Below are positions 14,501-23,565 of a DNA stretch of 64,000 bases, one piece after another. Under the pieces are notes generated by a model that saw only the letters and a list, made by a program, of their open reading frames with translations, was not told the DNA's origin and searched no databases. Position 1 is the stretch's first letter; the number at the start of each line of letters is the position of its first letter. The stretch covers positions 34,155,219-34,219,218 of the forward strand of contig NC_089855.1 of assembly GCF_036373705.1 (NCBI RefSeq), written 5' to 3'. Origin of the DNA: Amia ocellicauda (Eukaryota > Chordata > Actinopteri > Amiiformes > Amiidae). The translations under genes were made by a program, and so were the position numbers.

Positions 14501-16589
14501 ACACTGCTTCTAATCAAACTAGACCCTCATGTTTCGTTTTAATATCATTGAGTTAAAGCCAGTATGTTTAAGAGCCAATCGTGGACCCAGACCTGTGCCA
14601 GGGAAATATATGCTGAGTCTCCTTGAGGTTGACAAAATATAGTCTTTTCAAATGTTTTGTGCTTGCAATTTTACAATCACCTTTGGCAAGAAGATTCCCT
14701 TGCATTTACTTTTTGTTTTTAAGCCATTGCTTGGAGAGTTTCATTCCTGATCATAGTCCTTAACCACAGCCCTTACGCAGAAAAAAGGATCAGTCCAAAG
14801 CCAGCCTGAATGCCATAATGAAACATTCCCTGTTCTGCACTGACTGGGAGCTGTTGGAACAACTGGACGCCATCACGGGAGAGCACGGAACCCGAATTAT
14901 CATTTGGAATTTAAGGAAGTATGTTTGGAAATAGGTCTTTTAAAAATCAGAGCTGACATTTTGTATTGTGATTGTTTTTCAAACCGTAACATTGTGTACA
15001 GTGGCTCTCAAAAGTATTCACCCCCTTGAAGTTTTCCACATTTCATTGTGTTACTACATGAAATCAGAATGGATTTAATCAGGAGTTTTTGCAACTGATC
15101 AACACAGAAAATATCTATAATGTCAAAGTGAAAAATATAAACTGCACATTATTCTAAATTAATTTCAAATACAAAACAGAAAATACTTGAATGCATAAGT
15201 AATTTCCCCCTTCAGTCAATATTTGGTAGAGGCACCTTTGGCAGCAATTACAGCCATGAGTCTATGTGGATAAGTCTCTACCAGATTTGCACATCTGGAC
15301 ACAGCAATTTCTGCCCATTCTTTTTTGTAAAATTGCTCAAGCTCCATCAAATTGGATGGGGACCTTTGATGACCAGCAATTTTCAACTTTTTCCATATAT
15401 TTATATATAGTCCAGGCTTTGACTGGGCCACTCCAGGACACTGACCGTTTTGTTTTTAAGCCACTCCAGTGTGGTTTTGGCTATATGTTTGGGGTCATTG
15501 TCCTGCTGGAATTTGAATATTCTCCAGAGTCCCAGGTCTCTTGCAGACCTCAGCAGGTTTTCTTCCAGGATTTCTCTGTACTTTGCTGCATCCATTTTGC
15601 CCTCTATCTTTACAAAGTTTCCAGACTCTGACACAGAGAAGCATCCCCATAGCATGATGCTGCCACCACTATGCTTCACGGTAGGGATGGTGTTCTCAAG
15701 ATGCTTGCACCAAACGTAACACTTAGCGTTGAGGCCAAAAATTATATATTAATTAATCTATTTTGGTCTCAGCAGACCATAGAATCTAACAGTCTCTCAC
15801 ATGCCTTCTGGCAAACTCTAGCCAAGATTTGATGTGTTTTTTTCAACAAGGTCTTTCGTTTTGCCACTCTCCCATGAAGGCCACTTTTGTGAAGAAGCCG
15901 GGTTGTTGTTTCAGTATGCACAGTGTATCCCAGCTCAGCCATGGAAGACTGTATCTCCTTTAGAGTTGGCATAGGCCTCTTGGTGGCCTCTCTGACTAAT
16001 GCCCTTCTCGCCCGGATACTCAGTTTTTGAGGACGGTCTGATCTAAGCAGATTCACAGTTATGCCATATTCTCTCCATTTCTTAATAATGGACTTCACTG
16101 TGCTCCAGGGGATATTCAATACCTTGGAAATGTTCTTATATCCTACCCCTGATAGGTGCTTTTGAAGAACCTTATTCTGGATATGCATTGAATGTTCCTT
16201 CGTCTTCATGATGTAGTTTTTGTTAGGAATTGTACTAACCAACTGTGGAACCTCCCAGATACAGGTGTATTTCACCTGATATCATATGACACACCTTAAT
16301 TGCACAGAGGTGGACTCGATTCAACTCATTTTGTGACTTCTAAAGACAATTTGTCCACAGCTCAATCAGGTGTGTCATAGCATAGGGGGTGATTACTTAT
16401 GCATTCAGTTATTTTCTGTTTTGTATTTGTAATTCATTTATAACAATTTGCAGATTGTATTTTTAACTTTGACTTTATGGACATTTTCTGTGTTGATCAG
16501 TGGAACAACTGATTACATCCATTCTGATTTCATGTTGTAACACAATAAAATGTGGAAAAGTCCATGGGTCTGAATACTTTTGAGAGCCA

Positions 16590-16627
<38 letters not shown>

Positions 16628-19600
16628 CACTGTGATGTTTAATTTAAAAAGGATACATAGACATTGACTGCTTCTGCTGTGTCCCAGATTCTTTTACATG
16701 ATTCAAACCAGTTTAGCGAAGTTGGTTAAGATTCCAGAAGCTCTCAGGTGAAACGTGGACAAGAAAATCCATCTGTGTCTTGAAGACTAAGCGGGGCCTC
16801 ACCGGACATTTGCCTGCTTACTGTACTAGACACACAATAAGAAGTGACAATACTAGAAAATAGCAACAGGATCGTTATTTTAAAACTTCTTAAAAATCAG
16901 TAAACTAGTTATAATTGGAGTGTTTATATCATCTTCCAGGACATTTAACGGGCAGACAGAATTTGATTTTGATGAAGACGAGAATGATATTCGTATCCTT
17001 GTGGACATAATGAATACACCTTGTAAGACGCAGAAGACAAAGGTGACACTGGAGCAGTCTGAACCACAGTGCAAATCGTCATTACGGGTACGGACAAAAA
17101 TACAACTTTACACTTCAGGCAAAACTGAGGTCAAATAAAACATTTTTGAAAAACAGGCCAACAACTGAATCTTACCAGTCAAGTTTTTCATCGTATTTTT
17201 CTTTTCAATGTGTGTTATTTAATTTAATGTATGCACTTAATACATTAAAAAATGTAACGTGCTAAATAGGTGTAAGTCTTTGGCCAGACCAAATCAAAAC
17301 TGTGACCTACCTGTGAAACTCAAATTACAAACTTGTATCGTAATGCGTTCATTTGTAGGCAGTAGATTGTGTCTTCTTACAGTATACTTAAGCCCAATTG
17401 GGGTATAAGTTTGTAATTTGGCAGGTGGGTCAAATGATTGATTTTGTCTAGGCTTTAGTTTCAATAAAGGTGCCATATTCCATTGAGCTCCTCTGATTAA
17501 AGTATGTCTTTCAGGTGTTTTACCTGGAGATGAAGTTAATAAAAAGTGGACTGTTTGACATGTTACAATTTTTTGCTTCATTTTCAATGGAGTGTTGTTT
17601 TCTCCTTTGTGTTTATTTTTCTATGTTAAACCTTTCTAGGCCTACTGCAGTATTTTATACCTGGAGCCCCGAATGGAGATCATTTTAAGAGGCCAGAAAG
17701 TGATAACCCAGCTGTTTTCCAAAAGCCTGTCAAACATTGAGAAGTACACCTACAAGCCAAGATTTCTAGTATCCTTTGTAATGTGTACAAAATACAGTCC
17801 AACCTTGTTATTTGTAAGCTTCTGGAGTCAATAAGGGTGGGATAAGAAAAAAAAAAAAAAACTGACATGGACAGACCAGACTTCTGGAGGAAATTTGCAT
17901 TATTGTGTAATTCTCTGAAAATGAAGGCCTGAATGGACATGTGTTATAGGTCAATTCGGAAATCGGAAAGGCTCCGGCTATGTTTATTCAGTAAGCCGGG
18001 GTCAAGGCCAGGACAGGGAATGCAATATGAAGGAGCAGCATCACAGAAGACACCTTCAGGGGGAAGAAAGGATTGAGACTGGGTTTGACTTTTTAGAATT
18101 ATGTATGTAATTTAGAAATGCTGCTATAATATACTACTGTAATACAATTGCTCTTTTCCATTGATGTTCATTCAGCTTTTTTCAAGGTCTATTTTTCAAA
18201 CCATTGCCAAAAAGATACCTAAAACGCTTAGGCAGTAAGTGTTTACATATAGTATAAGAGATATTACTACTTTGCGTCAGGCAAATTCTTAAAATTGCAT
18301 TTTGATTTGTGTGTAGCAGTGATGCATTTTGAATGAATGAACTAGGTTAAGTGATTTACTATTCTTTTGGTTCTATCCAAATCCTGAACAGGCACTTCTC
18401 TCAAATCATAGTTTACTTACTTTGACGCCAGTGAGTGATGAACAAACTGTGTGTGTTTTGTTAGAGAATCAAAATATCTTGGCAGGGCAAATCACAGTCT
18501 TGTACTCTGTAAAATGGAAGAAAGTAGGAATCTAAATGTTGCATGTATATACAAATTAACTGATGCTGCATTTCTTGGGCAATGGCAGGAAATTATGTAT
18601 AATACATGTTCCATTATTGCCTCATAATAGACACAGTCTGACTGTTTTTTCCCTCAACGCAAGTGTAAGACTATAGAAAAGATCCCAATTACATTTGGAA
18701 AGAACGCAGAAAACATGGAGCAGTATGGCATAATGATGTATCACAAGAACCGGCTAATTAAGGCCTACGAGAGAGTGGGGTGCCAGCGTAAGGTACGAGT
18801 GCTTCACTTGCTCCATCATGCTGGAATATTACATTTATACTTATATAGGTGAGCTAACTACAGCATTTACTCTTGTCCACAATATTTGGACAGTTTTCTT
18901 GTATTGTCTACTTTTCATAGAAGTTAAAGTAGCTGCGTCCTGTTTTTTCCATTGTTTTGCAAAAGTAACCAAACCATGCAACAATGGTTGTTTGTTTTAT
19001 GTGACTGTGATGCAAAATGTATTCCTGTCCTCAGGATGAGACTAAAGAAAAATGCATATGCATAGATATATAAGTATTTATATTCCACTGAACATGTTGC
19101 AATCTCAAGGACAGTTTTCTTAAAATACAATTAATATTAATGTCACTTTAAAAACAGTGTTGTCACCAGACATCTTGGTTGTGTATTACTGAATCATCGT
19201 TTAGGCCTGGCTGATGTATGCAAATACTTTGTTCTTAGTCTGTATGTTTCTACCTACTTTTTCTTCTGTGCAGGCAGGTAACACAGGTGTGGGGGTAATT
19301 GGGATCATTGAGTGCAATTATCTGAAGACAGCTCACAATAAACAAGATTTTGACTCCTCTTCTGAATACAGGTATTTCACAGTTGTTTTTGAAACAGTAT
19401 TCCAAGTATTATCTTATGCCTTCCACTGCAGATTGATGCGCACTGTTATTTTTTTGCAGTGATAATTGCAAAAAAATATATACCCGTAGAATGAATTAAA
19501 ATGACCTTACAGTCTCATTCTTAGGGGTGAACTGATTATAAGTTTATGTTGTAAGTATGTGAGCAGATCTGCTGTAGTACAATTAGAGAGAAATTTTGCC

Positions 19601-22600
19601 AAGCATGTTTTTTCTTCATCCAAAATTAATAGTTATTGATAACAATATATTGTAATGCCTGCAATGGGTCATATGAAAATGTTGCAAAACAGAGTCCATT
19701 AATATTGTTCATTGTTTCCAGCAACACGATGAAAAGCCTGGACAGAAAAGTTTTGCACTATTGGCAGAAATATTGTGGGAATAGTAGTACAAATTGTCCT
19801 AGCAGGAGAATCCTGATTCAGGAAACACAGTAAGTATCCATTCATGTTGGGATGTATATGTCAAGTTGAAAATAGTCTGCAGTTCCCTTTCACTTAGGGA
19901 AACCAAAACAGGTATCTTGTTTGAAATGTGTATGAAGAGAGGGTTAATATGCTCAAACTTGAGAATACATCCAGCAAAGCACACAAGATCCCCTTTCTCT
20001 CATTGGCCGTGGAGGGAAAATTATTGCTAACAGTTAGTTAAATGTCTTATGATGCACAACAGTGTTGTGCAACATCCGTTTACATAATCATCATCCTATC
20101 AAGTTTTTAAGCTTTCTAGATCATGTGCAGTTACTTTCAAGATGTCAGCTTCCACTGAGCATAACATCGGTGTGTCCTTGAGGCCTGCAGTCTGTCTGAT
20201 ATCATTCATGCACTTATTTTGTTGCCAGACAGGAAAACCATACTTTTTCCTCCTCTTTTTTTAATCCAATTTTTAAATGTTACATAAAAAGCAATAATAA
20301 TACTTTTATTGTAAATATAATATATCATTATTTGTATTATTTATTTATAATACACAGTTTACACAGCATTAAAAAAGTACAGAAATACAAATCAATAAAG
20401 AATTATATTTTACCACTACTAAAGTGCATTAGTTTAATCAATAAACAATACAATTTAAGCATGACAAAAGTGCAGAAGTTTAATTGTTATAAAATATGCA
20501 GTAAAGTCTAAGGTATATGCGAGAGGGGGGCATAGGAGAAATCACAGTAAAACAAGTTAATATATGTTTGTTTGTTTTTAGTGAGGAAATTCATACACAG
20601 ATGAGGACTAGAGGACAGGAGGTAAGGGCATTTTATAATGGGCTGGATTGCAGATTAATTCCTGACTGGTTTACTTAGCACTGCTAAGTAAATCTTGCTA
20701 AATCTTCACTACAATTGTGATACTGGTACCATTATTGGAGGTCCCCTGTGAATCCTGTCCAGAATAAATAGCAGTAGCAAATAAATAGTATTTTTATAAA
20801 GTCATTTGGGCTAGAATTACATCTCTGTCATCTTCATTCCCTCAGAACAATGGCTTGCCAGTAATCACAAGCTACTACTCTCTGGCTCCTAAAAGGTATG
20901 TATGGTTCAGTGAGATGCAATCTCCCCTGAATTTGAACCTTTGAGAATTAGCTTCATTCACATTGGTCTGATCTGTTTTGGCTTTTTATATATAAATCAA
21001 TATATATATTTAATATAGTTCGTGCTTGAAATAATGATTCAGATTACATATGGAATCTGTTGTATAAGCAATTCACAATTTCAAAAATTGACATTGTGTG
21101 TGAGAGACAGAAATCTGAGACATTTAAAACAATCTGATACATGAAATGTGTGATAGAGAGAGCAATTTTTAAGGTTGGAGGTATTTATCTACCACATTTC
21201 GTATGTATCAGATTTTTTGTTATCTGAAACATTGTATCAGATTTATTTTTCTCACACACTGCTCAAGGAGAGCAATTTTTAAGATTGGAGGTATCTTTTC
21301 ATTGTATTTTGAACATCAGTACTTTCCAGGAATCATGTTTGTTTAAATTTGGTTGATATTTACTTTTTATGTCCTATTTGACACTATGTTGTCAGTGTCA
21401 ACGATGATATGATGTTCAAACTGGATTGAAGAAATGCCTTCGACTGAAATAGCTGTGCTCAATTCAACACCAGTGTGCTCTCTGAAATCCCTTTTAATTC
21501 AGCCCCAAGAAATATCCTTCTACTTTTTCAGGGGGAAATACATATCCATTATGGCCCCAGAAAGCTCTAAAAGTAAGAAGGCCAAGGAAGATGACACCCA
21601 CAATGCTGTGGAGTGCCTAGATGCCACACCCTGCTCCTCCAACTCCACTGATTCTCCTCCCAGACCGCACTGCTCCTCCATGGCATCCCAGACTGAGGTC
21701 AGAAGCCCCATTAAGCAGGAGAGTCTTTCTGAGAGAAAACTTATTTGCCAGATGCAGGATTTAAAGATGACATTTCAGGAGCTGACAGAAATGAGGAGAG
21801 TGCAATTTCAGATGCTAGAGAAGAACAAGCCAGATGCAGGCAGGTCCCAGGCTGCAGGGTCCCTATCAGATGTGGGCCGCAGAGAGGCTGAAAAACCGCA
21901 GGAGTTGTTGCAGGAGGTGGAAAAGCAGTGGAAAGTCCTTGAAGCTGCAAAAAAACACTTCAAAGCAACAATGACCAACTGGACCAGCTAGATTCAGCAG
22001 CAGTTACAAGAGTAAGCATTGACTGAAGGTCACTGTACACACTTGTGGGAATTACACTATCCTAACAGAGTTTTTAATTCAAGGAATTGTTCCCAATAAA
22101 TTTTTGATCAGACAGTTAAATATTGTTTGCCAGACTTAATCATTTTAACTGTTATAAAAGTCACATTAACTCAACAATACTTCTGTAGGTGGATATAGTA
22201 AAAAAGAGCGTCACATATTTTTTGTTGCATGCACTGATTTGAAGAAATCTCACAAAGTTTGAAACATGAGAGAGAGGGTCTGTTTATCAATGTCAGTTTA
22301 AAAATGAAAATCGTCAGTATCTGATCCCTGGTTTGGTTATACATCACCATACTCTCTGTAACTCCTGCACTCTTCCATGCCACTGAGGTGGTGCTGGCTG
22401 GAAGCAGTGTTGCTTTGTTCACATCTCTGCTCTGGGCTCTTCTAGACAGGAACTGCTGATTACAACCATTAGGATGATTAAAAACAGGAGTTTTGAGACT
22501 TGGACTCACAAATAGCATGAATATCAAGATCTAGCACTGTGTGATTTGTTGTTACTGCTATTATGCTACCTGAGAGTTGCCATAGTTACATAGTACTTCC

Positions 22601-22810
22601 ATTACTCCTCTTTGCAACACATACATCTCCAACAGTACTTTAAAGTCTGTTGTATTCCTGTCTAACTCTTTACTTCTCTTCGCTTCTCTTCTACACAGGA
22701 GGCTGTAAAATCTCTGTCTGAGCATTGGGAATCTGCTGGACTTGGAACAAGTGAACGATGAGAGTGATAAAATTGATAATGTACTGAATCAAGTCTTGAA
22801 ACACATCTAA
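2526..22810 (+). CDS. morc3: MORC3-like gene, copy 1: GHKL ATPase plus coiled coil, no CW finger seen
   Basis: MORC3 is a nuclear GHKL-type ATPase that dimerises on ATP, binds H3K4me3 through a CW zinc finger and takes part in PML-body function and silencing (family knowledge). Here 12 exons plus a coiled-coil exon are readable between 2526 and 21991, with a decayed-looking last exon at 22699-22810. The ATPase motifs are intact: AVAELIDN (E35, N39), DNGNG (D67), and [11 protein letters not shown] near residues 96-106. The transducer-like part follows ([42 protein letters not shown]). Between exon 10 and exon 11 (19830-20581), where human MORC3 has the CW finger, no W-C-C-KWR pattern is seen. 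The exon 4/5 junction lacks a phase-matching GT donor. In the frame that leads to the last exon, stops occur at 21989 and 22706. The product may be a shortened ATPase-coiled-coil protein, or the copy may be decaying. Confidence 0.88.
2565..4300 (+). other. MORC3 copy 1 intron 1
   Basis: No coding match or transposon was recognised. Positions 3280-3480 are noticeably more GC-rich and include a CCATTGG box; a regulatory role is only a guess. Confidence 0.4.
4301..4373 (+). CDS. morc3: MORC3-like copy 1, exon 2
   Basis: Reads [18 protein letters not shown] then AVAELI, with an AG acceptor and a GTGAGT donor. It carries ATPase motif I; the glutamate is E35 by direct count, matching human numbering. 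The exon ends one base into the Asp codon completed by exon 3. Confidence 0.9.
5275..5407 (+). CDS. morc3: MORC3-like copy 1, exon 3
   Basis: Completes [17 protein letters not shown] and reads through [14 protein letters not shown] to HKMLS, with TAG acceptor and GTCAGT donor. It holds N39 and the DNGNG nucleotide-binding motif (D67), both unchanged from the family. Confidence 0.92.
6059..6107 (-). mobile_element. Solo end of a Tc1-like element
   Basis: Matches the right end of the element at 11759-12632 (TTATTCACTT...CCTGTCAGTG...ATGGCTGATC) with a few substitutions and is followed by TA. The rest of the element is absent. Confidence 0.6.
6119..6612 (-). mobile_element. Solo LTR, Gypsy-like
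   Basis: A 494-bp unit begins TG (TGTAAC), ends CA (GTGACA) and is flanked by a perfect 5-bp duplication TATAC (6114-6118 and 6613-6617), as expected for LTR integration. No internal coding region is present. Read on the minus strand it resembles fish Gypsy-type LTRs by composition, so class assignment is tentative. Confidence 0.65.
6632..7837 (+). mobile_element. Tc1/mariner element, family A copy 1
   Basis: Inverted ends CACTCACCTAAAGGATTATT and its complement, with TA on both sides (6630-6631, 7838-7839). The element is 1206 bp and sits in MORC3 intron 3. It is one of five copies in the window (also 12760, 26764, 38602, 58975). Confidence 0.93.
6766..7806 (+). pseudogene. Family A transposase, three in-frame stops
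   Basis: Tc1-type transposase starting [18 protein letters not shown] with an N-terminal helix-turn-helix region ([20 protein letters not shown]). The catalytic region has [14 protein letters not shown] and [11 protein letters not shown]. Stops lie at TGA 7006, TAA 7156 and TAA 7720. The TGA and the last TAA are shared with the copy at 12760, so they predate both insertions. The spacing from the second D to the E is 36 residues. Confidence 0.9.
8663..8877 (+). CDS. morc3: MORC3-like copy 1, exon 4 (3' boundary uncertain)
   Basis: Begins [19 protein letters not shown] and continues [20 protein letters not shown] to [12 protein letters not shown]. The lid glycines are intact. The only nearby GT donors (after TACT at 8868 or after AAGA at 8877) leave phase 1, but the readable frame of exon 5 needs phase 0 or 2. 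Either an unseen small exon lies between them or the donor is mutated. Confidence 0.85.
9089..10340 (-). mobile_element. Tc1-like element, family B, right end truncated
   Basis: Left end starts CAGTACTGTTCAAATG after TA. Long subterminal repeats (GTAAGAATGCTTTCAAAAAT and complement near 10290) mark both sides. The outer right terminal bases are missing where it abuts family C at about 10337-10341. Confidence 0.85.
9237..10002 (-). pseudogene. Family B Tc1 transposase, frameshifted
   Basis: Starts [18 protein letters not shown] with helix-turn-helix [17 protein letters not shown] and a GRP-type linker (RRRSGRPTK). Further on are [11 protein letters not shown] and [11 protein letters not shown], then a frameshift. 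In the C-terminal frame the usual NPIE motif reads NIIK, so the third catalytic acid is lost. Ends GGHTKY. Confidence 0.85.
10337..11746 (-). mobile_element. Tc1-like element, family C, left end truncated
   Basis: The right terminus reads, in complement, CACTGCTCAAAAAAATTAAG. The left terminus keeps only the inner part (AAGGGAAC...) directly after the family B end. The left inner sequence ATCACACATCGGATCTCGAT is typical of this family. Confidence 0.8.
10470..11444 (-). pseudogene. Family C Tc1 transposase, disrupted
   Basis: Starts [18 protein letters not shown] with a helix-turn-helix ([19 protein letters not shown]), then a frame break. It continues [30 protein letters not shown], a second break after GSGSVMV, then [11 protein letters not shown] and [12 protein letters not shown]. 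The D-to-E spacing is 34. At least three frame disruptions. Confidence 0.85.
11759..12632 (-). mobile_element. Tc1-like element, family D, internally deleted
   Basis: Ends CCGATCAGCCATAACATTAT and complement. At 874 bp it is about 0.3 kb shorter than a complete element. The minus-strand transposase keeps [20 protein letters not shown] (start 12494) and [20 protein letters not shown] (about 12020). The segment between the DES motif and NHEF, with the second catalytic D, is deleted. Confidence 0.88.
12647..14067. repeat. Perfect palindromic element split by a Tc1 copy
   Basis: Left arm 12647-12740 and right arm about 13978-14067 are exact reverse complements over about 90 bp (TATAGTGATATTGGCAGGGG at the outer edge, inward to CCAATGGAAATAATA). 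The former AT-rich centre now holds the family A element at 12760-13970. It is a fold-back or MITE-type element with no coding capacity. Confidence 0.9.
12760..13970 (-). mobile_element. Tc1/mariner element, family A copy 2
   Basis: Both CACTCACCTAAAGG ends are present with flanking TA; 1211 bp. Minus-strand transposase starts at 13822. Stops: TGA 13580-13582 and TAA 12866-12868 (both shared with copy 1) and a private stop at 13061-13063. A small deletion near 12833 removes part of the C-terminal RRIK segment. Confidence 0.93.
14770..14918 (+). CDS. morc3: MORC3-like copy 1, exon 5
   Basis: Reads [18 protein letters not shown], then [18 protein letters not shown], closely following human MORC3 (KASLAAILEHSLFSTEQK ... 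[10 protein letters not shown]). The acceptor may be at 14769 or 14780, both AG. Donor GTATGT at 14919. Confidence 0.85.
14999..16592 (-). mobile_element. Tc1-like element, family E
   Basis: Ends CAGTGGCTCTCAAAAGTATT and complement with flanking TA. The element is 1594 bp in MORC3 intron 5 and is followed by a TA microsatellite (16593-16623). Confidence 0.92.
15216..16209 (-). pseudogene. Family E Tc1 transposase, frameshifted
   Basis: Starts [18 protein letters not shown]; the paired helix-turn-helix region contains [17 protein letters not shown]. After a gap near 15769-15680 it continues [17 protein letters not shown] sequence, [18 protein letters not shown] and LEWPSQS, then shifts frame and ends [11 protein letters not shown]. 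Several frame breaks and a shortened centre make it inactive. Confidence 0.88.
16940..17087 (+). CDS. morc3: MORC3-like copy 1, exon 6
   Basis: Reads [19 protein letters not shown] and ends SSLR, matching human ATEFDFEKDKYDIRI ... YSLR. TTCCAG acceptor, GTACGG donor. The middle ([16 protein letters not shown]) diverges from human. Confidence 0.88.
17640..17768 (+). CDS. morc3: MORC3-like copy 1, exon 7
   Basis: Reads [19 protein letters not shown], then [19 protein letters not shown] and KPRFL. Both ends are in phase 0 (TAG acceptor, GTATCC donor). Strong match to human [20 protein letters not shown]. Confidence 0.93.
18664..18792 (+). CDS. morc3: MORC3-like copy 1, exon 8
   Basis: Reads [20 protein letters not shown], then [20 protein letters not shown], matching human [22 protein letters not shown] acceptor, GTACGA donor, phase 0 at both ends. 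This is the conserved transducer segment of MORC ATPases. Confidence 0.93.
19274..19371 (+). CDS. morc3: MORC3-like copy 1, exon 9
   Basis: Reads [19 protein letters not shown] then [14 protein letters not shown], matching human [27 protein letters not shown] acceptor, GTATTT donor. Confidence 0.92.
19722..19829 (+). CDS. morc3: MORC3-like copy 1, exon 10
   Basis: Reads [19 protein letters not shown] and on to ILIQETQ, aligned with the human segment that ends just before the CW finger. Phase 2 in, GTAAGT donor. In human the next residues begin the CW domain; here the following exon does not. Confidence 0.75.
20582..20621 (+). CDS. morc3: MORC3-like copy 1, small exon 11
   Basis: A 40-bp candidate exon with T-rich acceptor and GTAAGG donor, in phase with exons 10 and 12 ([14 protein letters not shown]). 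No family match; it is supported only by splice sites and phase. Confidence 0.5.
20846..20895 (+). CDS. morc3: MORC3-like copy 1, small exon 12
   Basis: A 50-bp candidate exon ([16 protein letters not shown]) with CCCTCAG acceptor and GTATGT donor. Its exit phase fits the next exon exactly, giving Arg at the junction. No recognised domain. Confidence 0.5.
21532..21991 (+). CDS. morc3: MORC3-like copy 1, exon 13: coiled coil and early stop
   Basis: Opens after a long T-rich acceptor (TTTTTCAG). The first half is Ser/Pro-rich. It then has [18 protein letters not shown], which lines up with human AATQTEVPSLVVKKEE including a psi-K-x-E sumoylation-type site (IKQE, 21710-21721). A heptad-like helix follows ([20 protein letters not shown] ... 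[17 protein letters not shown]). The frame stops at TAG 21989, only 20 bp before a GTAAGC donor at 22012. A seven-A run just upstream could hide a one-base slip, but the alternative frame does not join the last exon in the homologous frame. Confidence 0.75.
22699..22810 (+). pseudogene. morc3: MORC3-like copy 1, probable last exon with in-frame stop
   Basis: After a CTACACAG acceptor, one frame reads [20 protein letters not shown] then [10 protein letters not shown] and a stop at 22808. This resembles the human C-terminus (VGQLLAM...DLQQVNYDVDVVDEILGQV). A TAA at 22706 lies in the same frame before the conserved part. A weak alternative acceptor at 22722 would skip it, but exon 13 has already stopped at 21989. 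Confidence 0.5.
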
Positions 22811-23565
22811 ACGGGTGCAGTCACAGCCTCTTGTAGGTTTTGGAAATCAAAAAACATGTATTCCTGTTTTGAGAGAATCATCTTTTATCCATTTTGATGT
22901 GCTTCGGATTTGTTGGTTGTCTCTAGGTTTGTAACAAGAGCTAGTTGCTACAGATCCACGAGGAAGAATGAGCAGCTCTCCACACTTGAGATCATATCAA
23001 ATTTTATACTGTTCCTATTTTTTATATTTGGTAGTGCTGATGTTTTCGATTTACTTACCTGTATTTTAGAGTTTTATAAACATTTTATAGTTTTCTGTCC
23101 TTAGGTTTTGTTAATGGCAAAATTCTTGATAAGATATATATTTTTACATACATGTCTCAGTGTGTCAGTGACTGGCTGTCTGTTTAGATAAATTACCTGC
23201 ATTTACATTGTTTCTCTGAAGATTATTTCCAATAATTGAATACCAAAGAATGGACATCACATCCAACAACTGATTTTGTGATTGGCATATCATTGCTGTG
23301 CCATTAATAAAAGGCTTGAGTGGTGAAATATTAGACTATAAGGTAAATATTTTAAAATATGGTCTATCCTGTACGGTTAGATTAAATTTTTTACACGTAA
23401 AAAAAAAAAAGAAAATGTGGTAAACCTGTCGCAAATGAGTTGGAAATACTGGAGGATAAGTTTAAAACCCATGCAATGATATTCGTGACAATTAAAGTGT
23501 TTCACAGAGGTAATTTGCTTTTGAGCCCTTGATGAATATTTAAATCTGGGCTTTCCGATTAAAAA
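22811..23565. other. Intergenic DNA after MORC3 copy 1
   Basis: Beyond the candidate poly(A) signal, only AT-rich DNA and an A-run at 23400-23411 are visible. Confidence 0.4.
23306..23311 (+). promoter_or_regulatory. Candidate poly(A) signal
   Basis: AATAAA about 500 bp after the last recognisable MORC3 exon. Position is plausible for its 3' end, but it is a common hexamer in AT-rich DNA. Confidence 0.3.
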
